A DNA stretch of 64,000 nucleotides from contig NZ_JANUCA010000004.1 in assembly GCF_024807145.1 (NCBI RefSeq), positions 172,114-236,113 of the forward strand. The letters run 5' to 3'. This DNA is from Microbacterium sp. AK031 (GTDB lineage: Bacteria; Actinomycetota; Actinomycetes; Actinomycetales; Microbacteriaceae). Position 1 is the stretch's first letter. Each line of letters opens with the position of its first letter. The position numbers were made by a program, and so were the translations under genes. Below are positions 26,734 to 34,860 of this stretch, piece after piece. The notes under the pieces are model-generated. The model was given only the letters and a program-made list of their open reading frames with translations. It did no database searches and was not told where the DNA came from.

Positions 26734-28048
26734 CACGCACTCCACTGCGCCGGCGCGCCCACTGCGCGAGTGCGAAGAGCCCGAGGCCCACCAGAAGGAG
26801 TCCGGCGCCGAAGAGCCACACGATGCCGCGCTGCTGAGTCAGGAGCAGGATGCAGGATGCGATGCCGAGCACAGGGACGAACGTCCACACCCGGAAATGG
26901 TCGTGCTCGACCGGGTCGCGGCGCAGCACGAGCACCGAGACATTGGCGCTGAGGAAGACGAACAGCAGCAGAAGCACGACTGTCTCCGCCAGCGTCGCGA
27001 GATCGCCGATCAATGTCAACAGCATCGCCACCAAGGTCGTCGCCATGATCGCCACCCACGGAGTCCTCCTGCGTGGAAGCACACGTCCGAGCCCTTCGGG
27101 CAAGAGACCCTGCTGCGCCATCCCGTAGGTGAGCCGGCTCGCCATGATCATCGTGAGCAGCGCGCCGTTGGCGACAGCGATCAGGGCGATCAGGCTGAAC
27201 AGCCAGGACGGCACCCCCGCGCCGGTCGCCTCCACGACGGCGAGAAGAGGCCCACTGGACTGCTGAAGCTCGTCGGCGGGAAGCGCCACGGAACTTGCCA
27301 GCCCCACAAGCACATACACGGCGCCCGCGGTGAGGAGGGAGGCGAACAGCGCCTTCGGGTATGTCTTCGACGGCTCCCTGACCTCTTCGATCACATTCGC
27401 CGATGTCTCGAAGCCGACGAAGGAGTAGTAGGCGATGATCGCACCTCCGAGTACCGCCACCCCGACACCGGTGCCCTCCGGCGCCTCCATCACGCGTGAC
27501 GCATCTCCCCCGCCACCGGCCACGAAGAACCCGACGACGGCGATGACGATCACGAGACCACTGAGTTCGATCGCCGTCATCACGAGATTCGCGCCCATCG
27601 ACTCGCGGATGCCGCGTGCGTTGAGAGCGGCGACGATGACGAGGAAGACCATCGCGGCGGGAATCGAGGGAACAGGGAGGAAGGTCTGGAGATAGTCCCC
27701 GGCGAATGCGATCGCGAGTCCGGCTGCGCTCACGATCCCGGCTGCGAGCATGCTGAAGCCGACCAGGAACGACACGATGCGGCTGCGGAACGCGCGCTCG
27801 GCGAAGACCGCCGCGCCTCCGGCGCGCGGATACTTCGTGACGAGCTCGGCGTACGAGCCGGCCGTCAGCAGCGCGAGCAGCAATGCGAGCAGAAGCGGTG
27901 CCCACAGCATCCCGCCCACCTGTGCCGACAGCACGCCCATGAGGGCGTATATCCCGGCGCCCAACACATCTCCCAGAATGAAGGCGAAGAGCATCGGTCC
28001 GGTGATCGCACGACGCAGTCGCGAGGGCGCCTCTGTCTGTTTCGTCAT
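26723..28048 (-). CDS. APC-superfamily amino-acid permease
   Basis: The 441-residue permease has about 12 membrane helices. The first helix contains the APC signature FILGDVLGAGIYALMG near residue 18. Later features include YSFVGFETSANVIEEVREP, the helix 6 region typical of the YfnA/CAT group. The substrate is unknown. There is no Shine-Dalgarno: the promoter -10 TAGGTT is 6 nt before the ATG, so the mRNA is probably leaderless. The downstream GNAT gene overlaps it. Confidence 0.88.
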   Translation of the reverse strand: MTKQTEAPSRLRRAITGPMLFAFILGDVLGAGIYALMGVLSAQVGGMLWAPLLLALLLALLTAGSYAELVTKYPRAGGAAVFAERAFRSRIVSFLVGFSMLAAGIVSAAGLAIAFAGDYLQTFLPVPSIPAAMVFLVIVAALNARGIRESMGANLVMTAIELSGLVIVIAVVGFFVAGGGGDASRVMEAPEGTGVGVAVLGGAIIAYYSFVGFETSANVIEEVREPSKTYPKALFASLLTAGAVYVLVGLASSVALPADELQQSSGPLLAVVEATGAGVPSWLFSLIALIAVANGALLTMIMASRLTYGMAQQGLLPEGLGRVLPRRRTPWVAIMATTLVAMLLTLIGDLATLAETVVLLLLFVFLSANVSVLVLRRDPVEHDHFRVWTFVPVLGIASCILLLTQQRGIVWLFGAGLLLVGLGLFALAQWARRRSGVRDAE

Positions 28049-28079
28049 CGCCCAAACCTAGAGTCGGTTCACGATGCGT

Positions 28080-29090
28080 TCATAGCCCTTGACAAGTGGG
28101 CGGTGTTCCTGAGGTGTGCTCGTCATCCGTGCTCTCTGCACGGATCCGGCGCGCCTTGGCCTCGTCGGCCCTGTCCTTGCGCACCGCCTTGGCGATTCGG
28201 CTGGCATCACGCAGCGGCAACTGCACTTGCCTCTCCGCGTGCACTCCGGCGTGGAGTTCGCGAATGCGCTCGACTTCTGCATCGAACTCCACTCCGACGA
28301 GCAGGGCCATGTTCGCGATCCACATCCACAGCGCGAACACGATGACTCCGGCGAACGATCCATAGATGCGGTCGTAGTTCGAGAATCCTGCGATGTAGGC
28401 GCCGAATCCCGCGGAGGCTATCGCCAGCACCGCGATCGCCGCAGCAGCGCCGAGGCTCATCCAGCGAAAGCGCGGCGGTCGGACGTTCGGGGTGAAGTAG
28501 TAGAGGAATGCGACGACGAACACCACCAGTACGACGAGCAGCGGCCACCTCGCGATGCGCCAGACGAAGAGCACGACCTCGCCGATCCCGAAAGCGTCTC
28601 CGACAGCCTGTGCGACGGGACCTGAACCGACGATGAGCAGAACGGCGATCACTGCGCAGAGGATCGCGACCACGGCGATGGCGAGCTGGGTCGGCTTGAG
28701 CGTCAGGAGGGGTCGCCCTTCCTGTACGCCGTAGATGCGGTTCATCCCCCGCCCGAGCACGGCGACGTAACGCCCCATCGACCAGATCGACAGCAGTACG
28801 CCGAACACGAGCAGAAAGCCCGACATCCTCAGATCGGCGAGCTCCTGCAGAAAGTCACCGACCCCGCTCGCCGCTTCGCCCGGCGCGATCGCACGCACGA
28901 CATCGAGCAGGATGCGTGCGGTCTCGTCGTCACGCCCGAGCACACTGAGGATCGAGAATCCGACCATCGTCGCCGGCAGCAGTGCGAGGATCGCGTAGAA
29001 GGCGAGACTTGCGGCGATGTCGGCGCAGCCGTCTGCGGCGAAAGCACGGAAGATCCGCCTGAGGGCGAAGGTCCATGAGCGCGTGGCCAT
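28080..29090 (-). CDS. YihY/BrkB-family membrane protein
   Basis: The 336-residue protein has six membrane helices in the pattern of the YihY/virulence-factor-BrkB family: ASLAFYAILALLPATMVG near the N-terminus, then the YYFTPN motif and NYDRIYGSFAGVIVFALWMW. The C-terminal 60 residues are charged. The family is often misnamed ribonuclease BN; the transport role is unproven. ATG 29090 was chosen over an upstream GTG because promoter spacing matches the APC gene exactly. Confidence 0.88.
   Translation of the reverse strand: MATRSWTFALRRIFRAFAADGCADIAASLAFYAILALLPATMVGFSILSVLGRDDETARILLDVVRAIAPGEAASGVGDFLQELADLRMSGFLLVFGVLLSIWSMGRYVAVLGRGMNRIYGVQEGRPLLTLKPTQLAIAVVAILCAVIAVLLIVGSGPVAQAVGDAFGIGEVVLFVWRIARWPLLVVLVVFVVAFLYYFTPNVRPPRFRWMSLGAAAAIAVLAIASAGFGAYIAGFSNYDRIYGSFAGVIVFALWMWIANMALLVGVEFDAEVERIRELHAGVHAERQVQLPLRDASRIAKAVRKDRADEAKARRIRAESTDDEHTSGTPPTCQGL
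28084..28093 (-). promoter_or_regulatory. GTCAA-box promoter of the APC permease
   Basis: GTCAAGGGCT; the hexamer TAGGTT (28060-28055) begins 33 nt after the box start, then 6 nt, then ATG. Box-to-ATG distance is 45 nt, identical to the yihY-like gene. Confidence 0.55.
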
Positions 29091-29125
29091 CCCCACACTC
29101 TCGCGCACCGCTGCCGCCGCACGAT

Positions 29126-29135
29126 GCCCCTTGAC
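29126..29135 (-). promoter_or_regulatory. GTCAA-box promoter of the YihY gene
   Basis: GTCAAGGGGC; the hexamer GAGAGT begins 33 nt after the box start and is followed by 6 nt and the ATG. Confidence 0.5.
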
Positions 29136-29159
29136 ACCGCGGCCGCGCGCAGCCCCGGG

Positions 29160-29471
29160 TCAGTCCTGCGTCTCGAGCACCTCATCGACCAGGGAGATGC
29201 CACCCGTCGAGTTCGCCGAGTGCATCAGCTTCTCGATCCACCGCGCGTTCAGCGATCCGGCCTCCGGCTCATCGAAGACGAAGCGCAACGGGATCGACGG
29301 GTGAACCCAGATCGTGGAGCGGCCCGCCGGGTCGCCGTCGGCGTGCTTCCACGAAAGAGTGAAGGACTCCTGGCGACGCAGCTTCGTGGCGATGACGACT
29401 TTGAGGTGCGCCAGCGCGCGATCCTCGATGTGAATGGGGTCCTCCGACCCGCCGTACTGAATGGAGCCCAT
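29160..29471 (-). CDS. DUF7882-family protein, copy 3
   Basis: This 103-residue protein (MGSIQYGGSEDPIHIEDRAL) is nearly identical in its central 60 residues to copies 2 and 4, and ends MHSANSTGGISLVDEVLE. Candidate -10 TACGGT lies exactly 6 nt before the ATG and no ribosome site is seen, as for copies 2 and 4. The frame is open further upstream, but homology begins at this ATG. Confidence 0.85.
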   Translation of the reverse strand: MGSIQYGGSEDPIHIEDRALAHLKVVIATKLRRQESFTLSWKHADGDPAGRSTIWVHPSIPLRFVFDEPEAGSLNARWIEKLMHSANSTGGISLVDEVLETQD

Positions 29472-29515
29472 ATGCTGACCGTAGCGCATGGCGGAAGCTG
29501 CTCCGAACACCCTCC

Positions 29516-29971
29516 TCAGGTGTCGACGTCGCCTCTCCATGCACCGGTCTCCGCGCCTCGGCTCTCGATGAATTCCTTGAAGTTCTTGAGGTCCTTCTTC
29601 ACCGCATGAGAACCTGCCCCGAGAGCCGCCCCCACACTCTCCACGAGCCCGCTCGGCTCCCAATCGAGCTGCACGCTCACGCGGGTCGAGGTGTCGGTGA
29701 GCCTGTGGAAGGTCACTGCTCCCCCATGCGCCGTCTCTGCGCCGATGCTCGTCCAGGCGACGCGCTCATCCGGGTGCTGCTCGGTGATCTCCGCGTCGAA
29801 CTCTCGCTCTACTCCCCCGACGTTGACCTTCCACCGGGTGAGCGTGTCCGTCACCTGCGTCAGCGACACGACCTCGTCGAGGAACTCCGGAAAGCTCTCG
29901 AACTGGGTCCACTGGTTGTACGCCACGCTGACGGGTACGTCCACGTCGATGGTCTCGATGATCTGCGCCAT
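29516..29971 (-). CDS. SRPBCC (polyketide cyclase/dehydrase-like) protein
   Basis: The 151-residue START-like helix-grip protein begins MAQIIETIDVDVPVSVAYNQ, followed by the WTQFESFPEFL signature of the coenzyme-Q-binding/cyclase-like SRPBCC group, and ends in a long C-terminal helix (HAVKKDLKNFKEFIESRG). It probably binds a hydrophobic ligand. The ATG follows AGGAGAATCTC. In this group a frequent genomic setting is stress loci. Confidence 0.85.
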   Translation of the reverse strand: MAQIIETIDVDVPVSVAYNQWTQFESFPEFLDEVVSLTQVTDTLTRWKVNVGGVEREFDAEITEQHPDERVAWTSIGAETAHGGAVTFHRLTDTSTRVSVQLDWEPSGLVESVGAALGAGSHAVKKDLKNFKEFIESRGAETGAWRGDVDT

Positions 29972-30033
29972 GAGATTCTCCTCACTGATCGGTTGTCCTT
30001 CCCCCATTCAGCGCGCGCCGTCGCGTTGTGTCA

Positions 30034-30044
30034 GGGGGCTTGAC
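30034..30044 (-). promoter_or_regulatory. GTCAA-box upstream of the SRPBCC gene (weak -10)
   Basis: GTCAAGCCCCC; no nAnnnT hexamer sits at the usual distance (CTGAAT instead), making this the one exception among the sites. Confidence 0.35.
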
Positions 30045-30094
30045 GCGGGCTCCGAGATGCGCGATCGTGCACATCGATGCCGCGATCGCCGTGA

Positions 30095-30893
30095 TCATTC
30101 GCGCGCGCGCAACAGCAGCAGTATCCGCCGCAGATGCATGCAGATGAGCGCTCCAGGACCGACCGTCTGACCTGAGCTGACACTCACCTGATCCACCGCG
30201 TCCAGCAGGACGCGAACCGCCCGTGCTGCGCTTTCGCGCGATCGATGCGCGTCCGCGCTGTCGTCCTCCTCCTGTTCGATGCAGTCGGCGACGCGCCTGC
30301 ATGCCTCGCTCAGCGGCCCGGCGAGCTTCGGGTCAAGGCCCAGTCCCCCTGGTCGTTCCCAGATGGCGTCGGCGAGCGTCTCCGAGATGTCACGGATGCG
30401 CACGGCGATCCGCTCGAGCGACTCCAGGCGGTCGTGCACCTCGGAGGTGTCGTGCCGACCGCGCATCGCCCTGGGATTTCCCTTACGACTGGCGTCGGCC
30501 TCGTCCAATGCCTGGCGCACCTCACGGGAGGTGTCGGCCAGGGCCGCGGTATCCCGCGCCCATCCATCGCGTTCAGGTGGCCATGAATCGGACACCGCGT
30601 CGCCGATCTCATGCTCCGACCGCCATCTGGGTGAGATATCCCAGCGAGTAGTCATCGGAGTCCTGGCCCGAGCAGGGTCTGCACACCCGACTTGGCCGAC
30701 TCCATCAAGGTCGGGTACATGCTCAGCAGCGCGCCGAGCGGCGCGTAGTACGGATACTCATCCGTCACGCCGGGCATGTGCGGGGCGAGCGCCCAGGCGA
30801 TCCCACTGCGAGGGCGGCCTTCGCCGCCAGCAGCAGCCGTGCGGAGCGGAACGCGTTCCTCAGCGACACCAACCGGGTCTCGCCAGACGACAT
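30095..30893 (-). pseudogene. FUSC/aromatic-acid-exporter-type membrane protein, internally deleted and frameshifted
   Basis: Three pieces in three frames line up with one exporter. The start at 30893 gives MSSGETRLVSLRNAFRSARL and a first membrane segment. A one-base loss near 30801 shifts to IAWALAPHMPG and PYYAPLGALLSMYPTLM, the FUSC signature. Near 30655 the sequence jumps to the cytoplasmic C-terminal domain (WDISPRWRSEHEIGDAV onward). About 200 or more residues with the remaining membrane helices are missing. The C-terminal 186-codon frame is intact but is unlikely to be a gene on its own. Confidence 0.75.
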
Positions 30894-30926
30894 CGGCGTC
30901 CGCCCACCGCTCTTTTCGGTCGTGGA

Positions 30927-31079
30927 TCACCATTCATGGGAGTCGGCGGGCTCGGGACCGCTTTCGACGTCGAGATCGTCGGCGGTGTCGGCGTCGAAGT
31001 CGGTGCTCTCCTTCGCCGGAATCTGCTCCTCGGGGATGAACGGTCGCTCCTCATCGGGAATCGCGCGCGGATCGGACAT
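30927..31079 (-). CDS. Small acidic protein (50 aa)
   Basis: MSDPRAIPDEERPFIPEEQI starts a 50-residue protein rich in Asp and Glu (DFDADTADDLDVESG), ending DSHEW. ATG follows AGAGGAGCCCCCTC. A GTCAACCCCC box lies 61 bases upstream. Probably disordered; function unknown. Confidence 0.65.
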   Translation of the reverse strand: MSDPRAIPDEERPFIPEEQIPAKESTDFDADTADDLDVESGPEPADSHEW

Positions 31080-31139
31080 GAGGGGGCTCCTCTTCTCGTT
31101 GTCGACCTTTAGTCTCGACGTCAACGGTCGATGAGGACC

Positions 31140-31149
31140 GGGGGTTGAC
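31140..31149 (-). promoter_or_regulatory. GTCAA-box upstream of the 50-aa acidic protein
   Basis: GTCAACCCCC; the hexamer GAGACT begins 33 nt after the box start. It lies between divergent genes but points to the minus-strand gene. Confidence 0.5.
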
Positions 31150-31229
31150 ATCGCCGAATCCATCCGTGGCGAGCACTATGGGTAATGTCGAACTCGACCA
31201 CCCCGGGAGCCGTCGACGAGAGGAACCGG

Positions 31230-31895
31230 ATGCGTGCTCTGATCGCCAGCGGGACGGGCAGATATGCCGATCCCTGGCATCCGTTCCCCCGTACGAGCCC
31301 CCGCATCGCGGATGTCCTGTCAGATTCGGGTTTCGACGTGGCGATCGATGACGACGTGGATCGCGCCATGCGCTCGCTGTCGGGGATAGACCTTCTCGTC
31401 GTGAACGCCGGTGACCCGTGGCGTGCCGAGCAGCCGAGTGCCGCACCGGCGGAAGACTCGATTCACGGACTTGCGGCGGCTCTCGAGCGGGGTATAGGTG
31501 TGCTGGCGTTTCATTGTGCAGTCGCATCGCTGCGTGATTACCCCGAGTGGGGAGCATCTGTAGGCGCGATCTGGTTGCCTGGGCTCTCCCACCATCCTCC
31601 GTTCGGGCAGATGGAGATCACCGGCGCTGTGATGCCCGATGGTCGGCAGGTCCGGGATTTCACCCTGGCTGACGAGCGCTACTGCCGCCTGCAGCGCGTC
31701 GGATCGAGCCTGATAGTCGCCACGCACGCCGGTGACGGATCAGCAGAACCTGCCGTATGGGTCCGCGAGGTCGGCACGTCACGCGTCGCGGTGGACGTGC
31801 TCGGACACGACGAACGGTCATACGACTCCGCTGGCCACCGGAGTCTTATCCAGCAGCTCAGTCTGTGGGCGACCCGACGCGTGCAGGAGAGCTGA
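31230..31895 (+). CDS. ThuA-like (class I amidotransferase-fold) protein
   Basis: The 221-residue protein starts MRALIASGTGRYADPWHPF. It has the flavodoxin/amidotransferase-like architecture of ThuA domains: LLVVNAGDPW after strand 2, GIGVLAFHCAVASLRDYPEW around residue 95 and a late AVDVLGHDERSYDS motif. ThuA proteins are linked to trehalose or disaccharide use, but this copy stands alone. ATG 31230 follows AGAGGA; ATG 31185 is a weaker alternative. Confidence 0.75.
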   Translation: MRALIASGTGRYADPWHPFPRTSPRIADVLSDSGFDVAIDDDVDRAMRSLSGIDLLVVNAGDPWRAEQPSAAPAEDSIHGLAAALERGIGVLAFHCAVASLRDYPEWGASVGAIWLPGLSHHPPFGQMEITGAVMPDGRQVRDFTLADERYCRLQRVGSSLIVATHAGDGSAEPAVWVREVGTSRVAVDVLGHDERSYDSAGHRSLIQQLSLWATRRVQES

Positions 31896-31916
31896 GCAGC
31901 CACCGGGGCACGCGGC

Positions 31917-32720
31917 TCAGACCGTTCGCCAATCGTGCTCTGTGATGGCTGCGCCGGCCTGCGGACCCATCTGGAGCATGCCGCCGTCGATCACCAGTGA
32001 TGTGCCGGAGATGTACGCGGCCTCCGGCGACGCCAGGAACGCGATGAGCGCGGCGACCTCGCGGGCGTCGCCCGGGCGCCCCAGAGGAATCCCGGGGCGA
32101 TCGATCCGCCTGGGGTCGGTCTCCGTCTCAGCGGACGTGGATATCGCAATCGCGCCGGGTGCGACGCTCACTGCACTGATGCCGTGGGCGCCGAGCTCGA
32201 GAGCCAGGTTCTTCATGAGTCCGTCGAGGCCGTGCTTGGCTGCGTCGTACGCGCAGTATCCCACCATGGGCTGATGCGCGTGCACGCTCGTCACGGCGAT
32301 GAGCCTGCCGCCTCGCCCCGCGGCGACCATCGAACGCGCGGCGCGCTGCAGACACACGAAGGCACCCGTCAGGTCAGTGTCGAAGACGAGGTTCCACTCT
32401 TCGAGTGAGAGGTCGAGGAACGGTGTGTGCGAGCCGATGCCGGCGTTGTTGACGAAGACGTCGACGCCACCGAGTTCGTCGATCATCTCGTCGATGACGT
32501 CGCCGCACGCCGGGATGTCGGTGACATCGAGCTGAGCGACGACGGCTCTGGAGCCATGGCTGCGCACCTCTGCCGCGGTCTGCTCCGCTCCTTCCTGGTC
32601 GGTGTGCCAGGTCACTGCGACGTCGAGGCCTGCGGCGGCGAGTGCGACTGCCGTCGCGCGGCCGATGCCGGAGTCCGAGCCTGTGACGATCGCACGACGC
32701 GGTTCGTGTTCAGCTTCCAT
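31917..32720 (-). CDS. Short-chain dehydrogenase (glucose-1-dehydrogenase-like)
   Basis: The 267-residue SDR has TGSDSGIG at the cofactor loop, NNAGIG, the serine in VTSVHAHQP and YDAAK, where the usual Tyr-x-x-x-Lys is kept as YCAYDAAK. Its ending SGTSLVIDGGM is typical of glucose-dehydrogenase-like SDRs. The start overlaps the upstream baeRF2 gene by 11 bases, so it is the second gene of that operon. The substrate is unknown. Confidence 0.87.
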   Translation of the reverse strand: MEAEHEPRRAIVTGSDSGIGRATAVALAAAGLDVAVTWHTDQEGAEQTAAEVRSHGSRAVVAQLDVTDIPACGDVIDEMIDELGGVDVFVNNAGIGSHTPFLDLSLEEWNLVFDTDLTGAFVCLQRAARSMVAAGRGGRLIAVTSVHAHQPMVGYCAYDAAKHGLDGLMKNLALELGAHGISAVSVAPGAIAISTSAETETDPRRIDRPGIPLGRPGDAREVAALIAFLASPEAAYISGTSLVIDGGMLQMGPQAGAAITEHDWRTV

Positions 32721-33855
32721 CGTTCGCGTCCGCGTCATCCGCCCATCGCAGCACCGCCACCGGATCCCGAACGGGTCGGCTCTGTCTCGGTGCATCGTCC
32801 GCAGTGGGTTCGTCATCCTCGATCAGGATCCGCGCGTCTGTAAGAACCGCCGCTCGCGCCAAGGCCTCGGCTGCGGTCACGCTGGCCAGGACACTGGCAC
32901 CGAGGCTCTCCGATGCGTCGGTCGCCACCCACGGCGGCGCGTCGAGCGCGAGCAACGACCGGTCGTCGTCGAGCATCCGCCCATCGAGCAGCAGCGTCTG
33001 CACACGCGCCTGCTGCAGTGCCGCGGTGACCTCGGCGAGGCCCTCCGCCCCGCCGCTGCCGCTGTCGGTCGCGGCACGATCGCGAACTTCCCGGATCGTG
33101 GAGCGCGCATGCTCCGCGATGGATCGAGCGATCGCCGAGTCGAGTTCCGTCGAATCCGCGCCGTCAGCGCGCGTGTGCGCGTCGACTTCCACGACGAGTT
33201 CGCGTTCCGTCGCGGTCAGTGCCTCGATCAGCAGCTGTCGTGCGCGCACGTCGCCGGAGAGAGCGACGAACGCCGGGTGCTGTTCTCTGATGAGGTCGCT
33301 GACGGCGGCCGCGACTTCCTCTTGGTTGTGCTTCCAAAGGTTCTCGGCGTACCGCTGGTAGGCAGCGTGCGACCACCCTCCTGCCTGGACCTTCGTCATG
33401 CCGTCCGTTTCGCCTTCGATCTCAGCATCCGCGTCGGTTCGTCCTCGACCCGATGTCTCCAGGCGGATGTCGGCGCCATCACGGCTCGTCTCGACGACGA
33501 GGTAGCGTGTGGCAGCGCTGAGATGCCGGAGCAGCGGAAGCATCGTCGGCACAGGTCCGTGCCCGAGGCGTTCCGGCCCCATTCTCGCGCCGACGAAACC
33601 CCGATCGAGTTCGATGCGCCCGGCGGATGCCAGAACGACACGGGCGGAGGGACTCGGCAGCTCGTTGCGTGTGGCGAGCGCCGACTCGATCGCCGATGCA
33701 TCCTCAGCAGGTGCGCCGGCCGCTTCGAGTCTTTCGCGCACGGAGCGTCGAAGAGCCTCCTCTTCGACCTGCGGAAGTGCACCCGGACCGTCGACGTAGG
33801 CACTGGTCCAGGGACCGGGACGGCCGAGCAATTCCACCAGGCCGAGGTCACTCAT
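32710..33855 (-). CDS. baeRF2-like (bacterial Vms1/eRF1-family) protein
   Basis: The 381-residue protein resembles the Rv2629-type family now grouped with archaeal-eukaryotic release-factor relatives: an N-terminal domain with AYVDGPGALPQ, a central KVQAGGWSHAAYQRYAENLW segment (the conserved GGWSQ-like loop) and a C-terminal L30e-like domain. Relatives act as peptidyl-tRNA hydrolases or ribosome-rescue factors; the Gln of a GGQ-like loop is replaced here by Ser-His. A GTCAACCCCC box precedes it. Confidence 0.7.
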   Translation of the reverse strand: MSDLGLVELLGRPGPWTSAYVDGPGALPQVEEEALRRSVRERLEAAGAPAEDASAIESALATRNELPSPSARVVLASAGRIELDRGFVGARMGPERLGHGPVPTMLPLLRHLSAATRYLVVETSRDGADIRLETSGRGRTDADAEIEGETDGMTKVQAGGWSHAAYQRYAENLWKHNQEEVAAAVSDLIREQHPAFVALSGDVRARQLLIEALTATERELVVEVDAHTRADGADSTELDSAIARSIAEHARSTIREVRDRAATDSGSGGAEGLAEVTAALQQARVQTLLLDGRMLDDDRSLLALDAPPWVATDASESLGASVLASVTAAEALARAAVLTDARILIEDDEPTADDAPRQSRPVRDPVAVLRWADDADANDGS

Positions 33856-33952
33856 CGTCGCTCCGCTGAGATTCGGACATGTTCGTCTCCTCCTTGCTCG
33901 TTGCTCGTTGCTCGTCGGCACTAGTCTCTTCCCGGCGCCCTGATTCACCATC

Positions 33953-33962
33953 GGGGGTTGAC
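33953..33962 (-). promoter_or_regulatory. GTCAA-box upstream of the baeRF2 operon
   Basis: GTCAACCCCC; the hexamer GAGACT begins 34 nt after the box start. Confidence 0.5.
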
Positions 33963-34002
33963 ATCGCGCGATCATCCGTTGAGGGGGCTCGTCCGATTGC
34001 CT

Positions 34003-34031
34003 CTGACATCGGGGCTCAACAGGTCTACCGT
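34003..34031 (+). promoter_or_regulatory. Promoter of DUF7882 copy 4 (leaderless)
   Basis: CTGACA, a 17-base spacer and TACCGT form a good housekeeping-type promoter. TACCGT ends 6 nt before the ATG. Confidence 0.6.
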
Positions 34032-34037
34032 TCAGTC

Positions 34038-34379
34038 ATGGGCACTCTCTTCTACGACGGTTCCGGGAGCCCGATCCATATCGAGGATCGAACCCTCGCG
34101 CATCTAAAAGTCGTCATCGCCACCCGGCTCCGCCGACACGAGAGCTTCACGCTGTCCTGGAAGCATCCCGACGGCGAGCCCCGCGGTCGGTCCACGATCT
34201 GGTTGCACCCCTCGATACCGTTGCGATTCGTGTTCGACGATCCGCGGCCGCCCGCGATCAACGGCCGATGGATCGAAGATCTCATGAACTCGGTGAGCTC
34301 GACGGGCGGGATCTTCCTCGTCGACGAGATGACCGAGCCGACCGACCAGTCCCACCCGCACGACAACGGATCATCCTGA
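34038..34379 (+). CDS. DUF7882-family protein, copy 4
   Basis: The 113-residue protein MGTLFYDGSGSPIHIEDRTL has the same core as copies 2 and 3 but a longer polar C-terminus (TDQSHPHDNGSS). Repeated retention of four divergent copies within 16 kb, three with the same promoter layout, suggests dosage or specialised roles. The last 9 bases overlap the convergent DUF2188 gene. Confidence 0.85.
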   Translation: MGTLFYDGSGSPIHIEDRTLAHLKVVIATRLRRHESFTLSWKHPDGEPRGRSTIWLHPSIPLRFVFDDPRPPAINGRWIEDLMNSVSSTGGIFLVDEMTEPTDQSHPHDNGSS

Positions 34380-34673
34380 CGGGTTCTCCAGCGGCATGCC
34401 GTTCTCATCCGTCGTCTCGGGCAGTCCGTCCGACCGCGCCGGGCGTTCACCGACGACGGCCACGCCATCACCCGGCCCGCCGCCGTCTGTGATCACACCG
34501 CTCGGAATCGCCTCCTCCACGGTGTGCCGAGAACCGTGCTGCCGGGCGAACTCAAGGCCTGCGGCGACGGCCTCTTCCCGGCTGCTGAAGCTGAGGGAGA
34601 GCTCGTTCGCTCCCTCCACCTCGTTGACCCATTGGCCCTGCTTGTCCCTGGTGACCACATCCAGATGTGACAA
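34371..34673 (-). CDS. DUF2188-like protein
   Basis: The 100-residue protein has the two-strand DUF2188 layout: DVVTRDKQGQWVNEVEGANE, then SFSSREEAVAAGLEFARQHGSRHTV as the conserved helix. The C-terminal third is Gly/Pro-rich. The start is TTG, supported by GGGAGG 8 bases upstream and by homology beginning there. The function of the family is unknown. Confidence 0.75.
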   Translation of the reverse strand: MSHLDVVTRDKQGQWVNEVEGANELSLSFSSREEAVAAGLEFARQHGSRHTVEEAIPSGVITDGGGPGDGVAVVGERPARSDGLPETTDENGMPLENPSG

Positions 34674-34750
34674 AATCCAAACCTCCCGGCATGACGTCGT
34701 GCTCGGTCCTGACCTGCCGCAACGCTAAGACGTCGTACACGAGCCATCGA

Positions 34751-34760
34751 GGCCCTTGAC
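34751..34760 (-). promoter_or_regulatory. GTCAA-box upstream of the DUF2188 gene
   Basis: GTCAAGGGCC; the hexamer TAGCGT (34727-34722) begins 33 nt after the box start. Confidence 0.5.
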
Positions 34761-34797
34761 ACCGAGACGATGAAGGTTCCGACAACTTCGCCTGCTT

Positions 34798-34807
34798 GTC
34801 AACCCGT
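34798..34807 (+). promoter_or_regulatory. GTCAA-box upstream of the alcohol dehydrogenase remnant
   Basis: GTCAACCCGT; the hexamer GAGTGT begins 33 nt after the box start. Confidence 0.45.
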
Positions 34808-34860
34808 TTGGCGTCGGCCCCGCCGTCTGCGAGTGTCGCGGCACGAGACGGAGGAAGACA

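Noticed and set aside
30095..30655. 186-aa protein as an independent gene
   Set aside because: It matches the cytoplasmic C-terminal part of FUSC exporters, whose N-terminal part lies just upstream in other frames.
32602..33924. 440-codon plus-strand frame over the baeRF2 gene
   Set aside because: No recognisable motifs; it is the shadow of the minus-strand gene that has the family features and promoter box.
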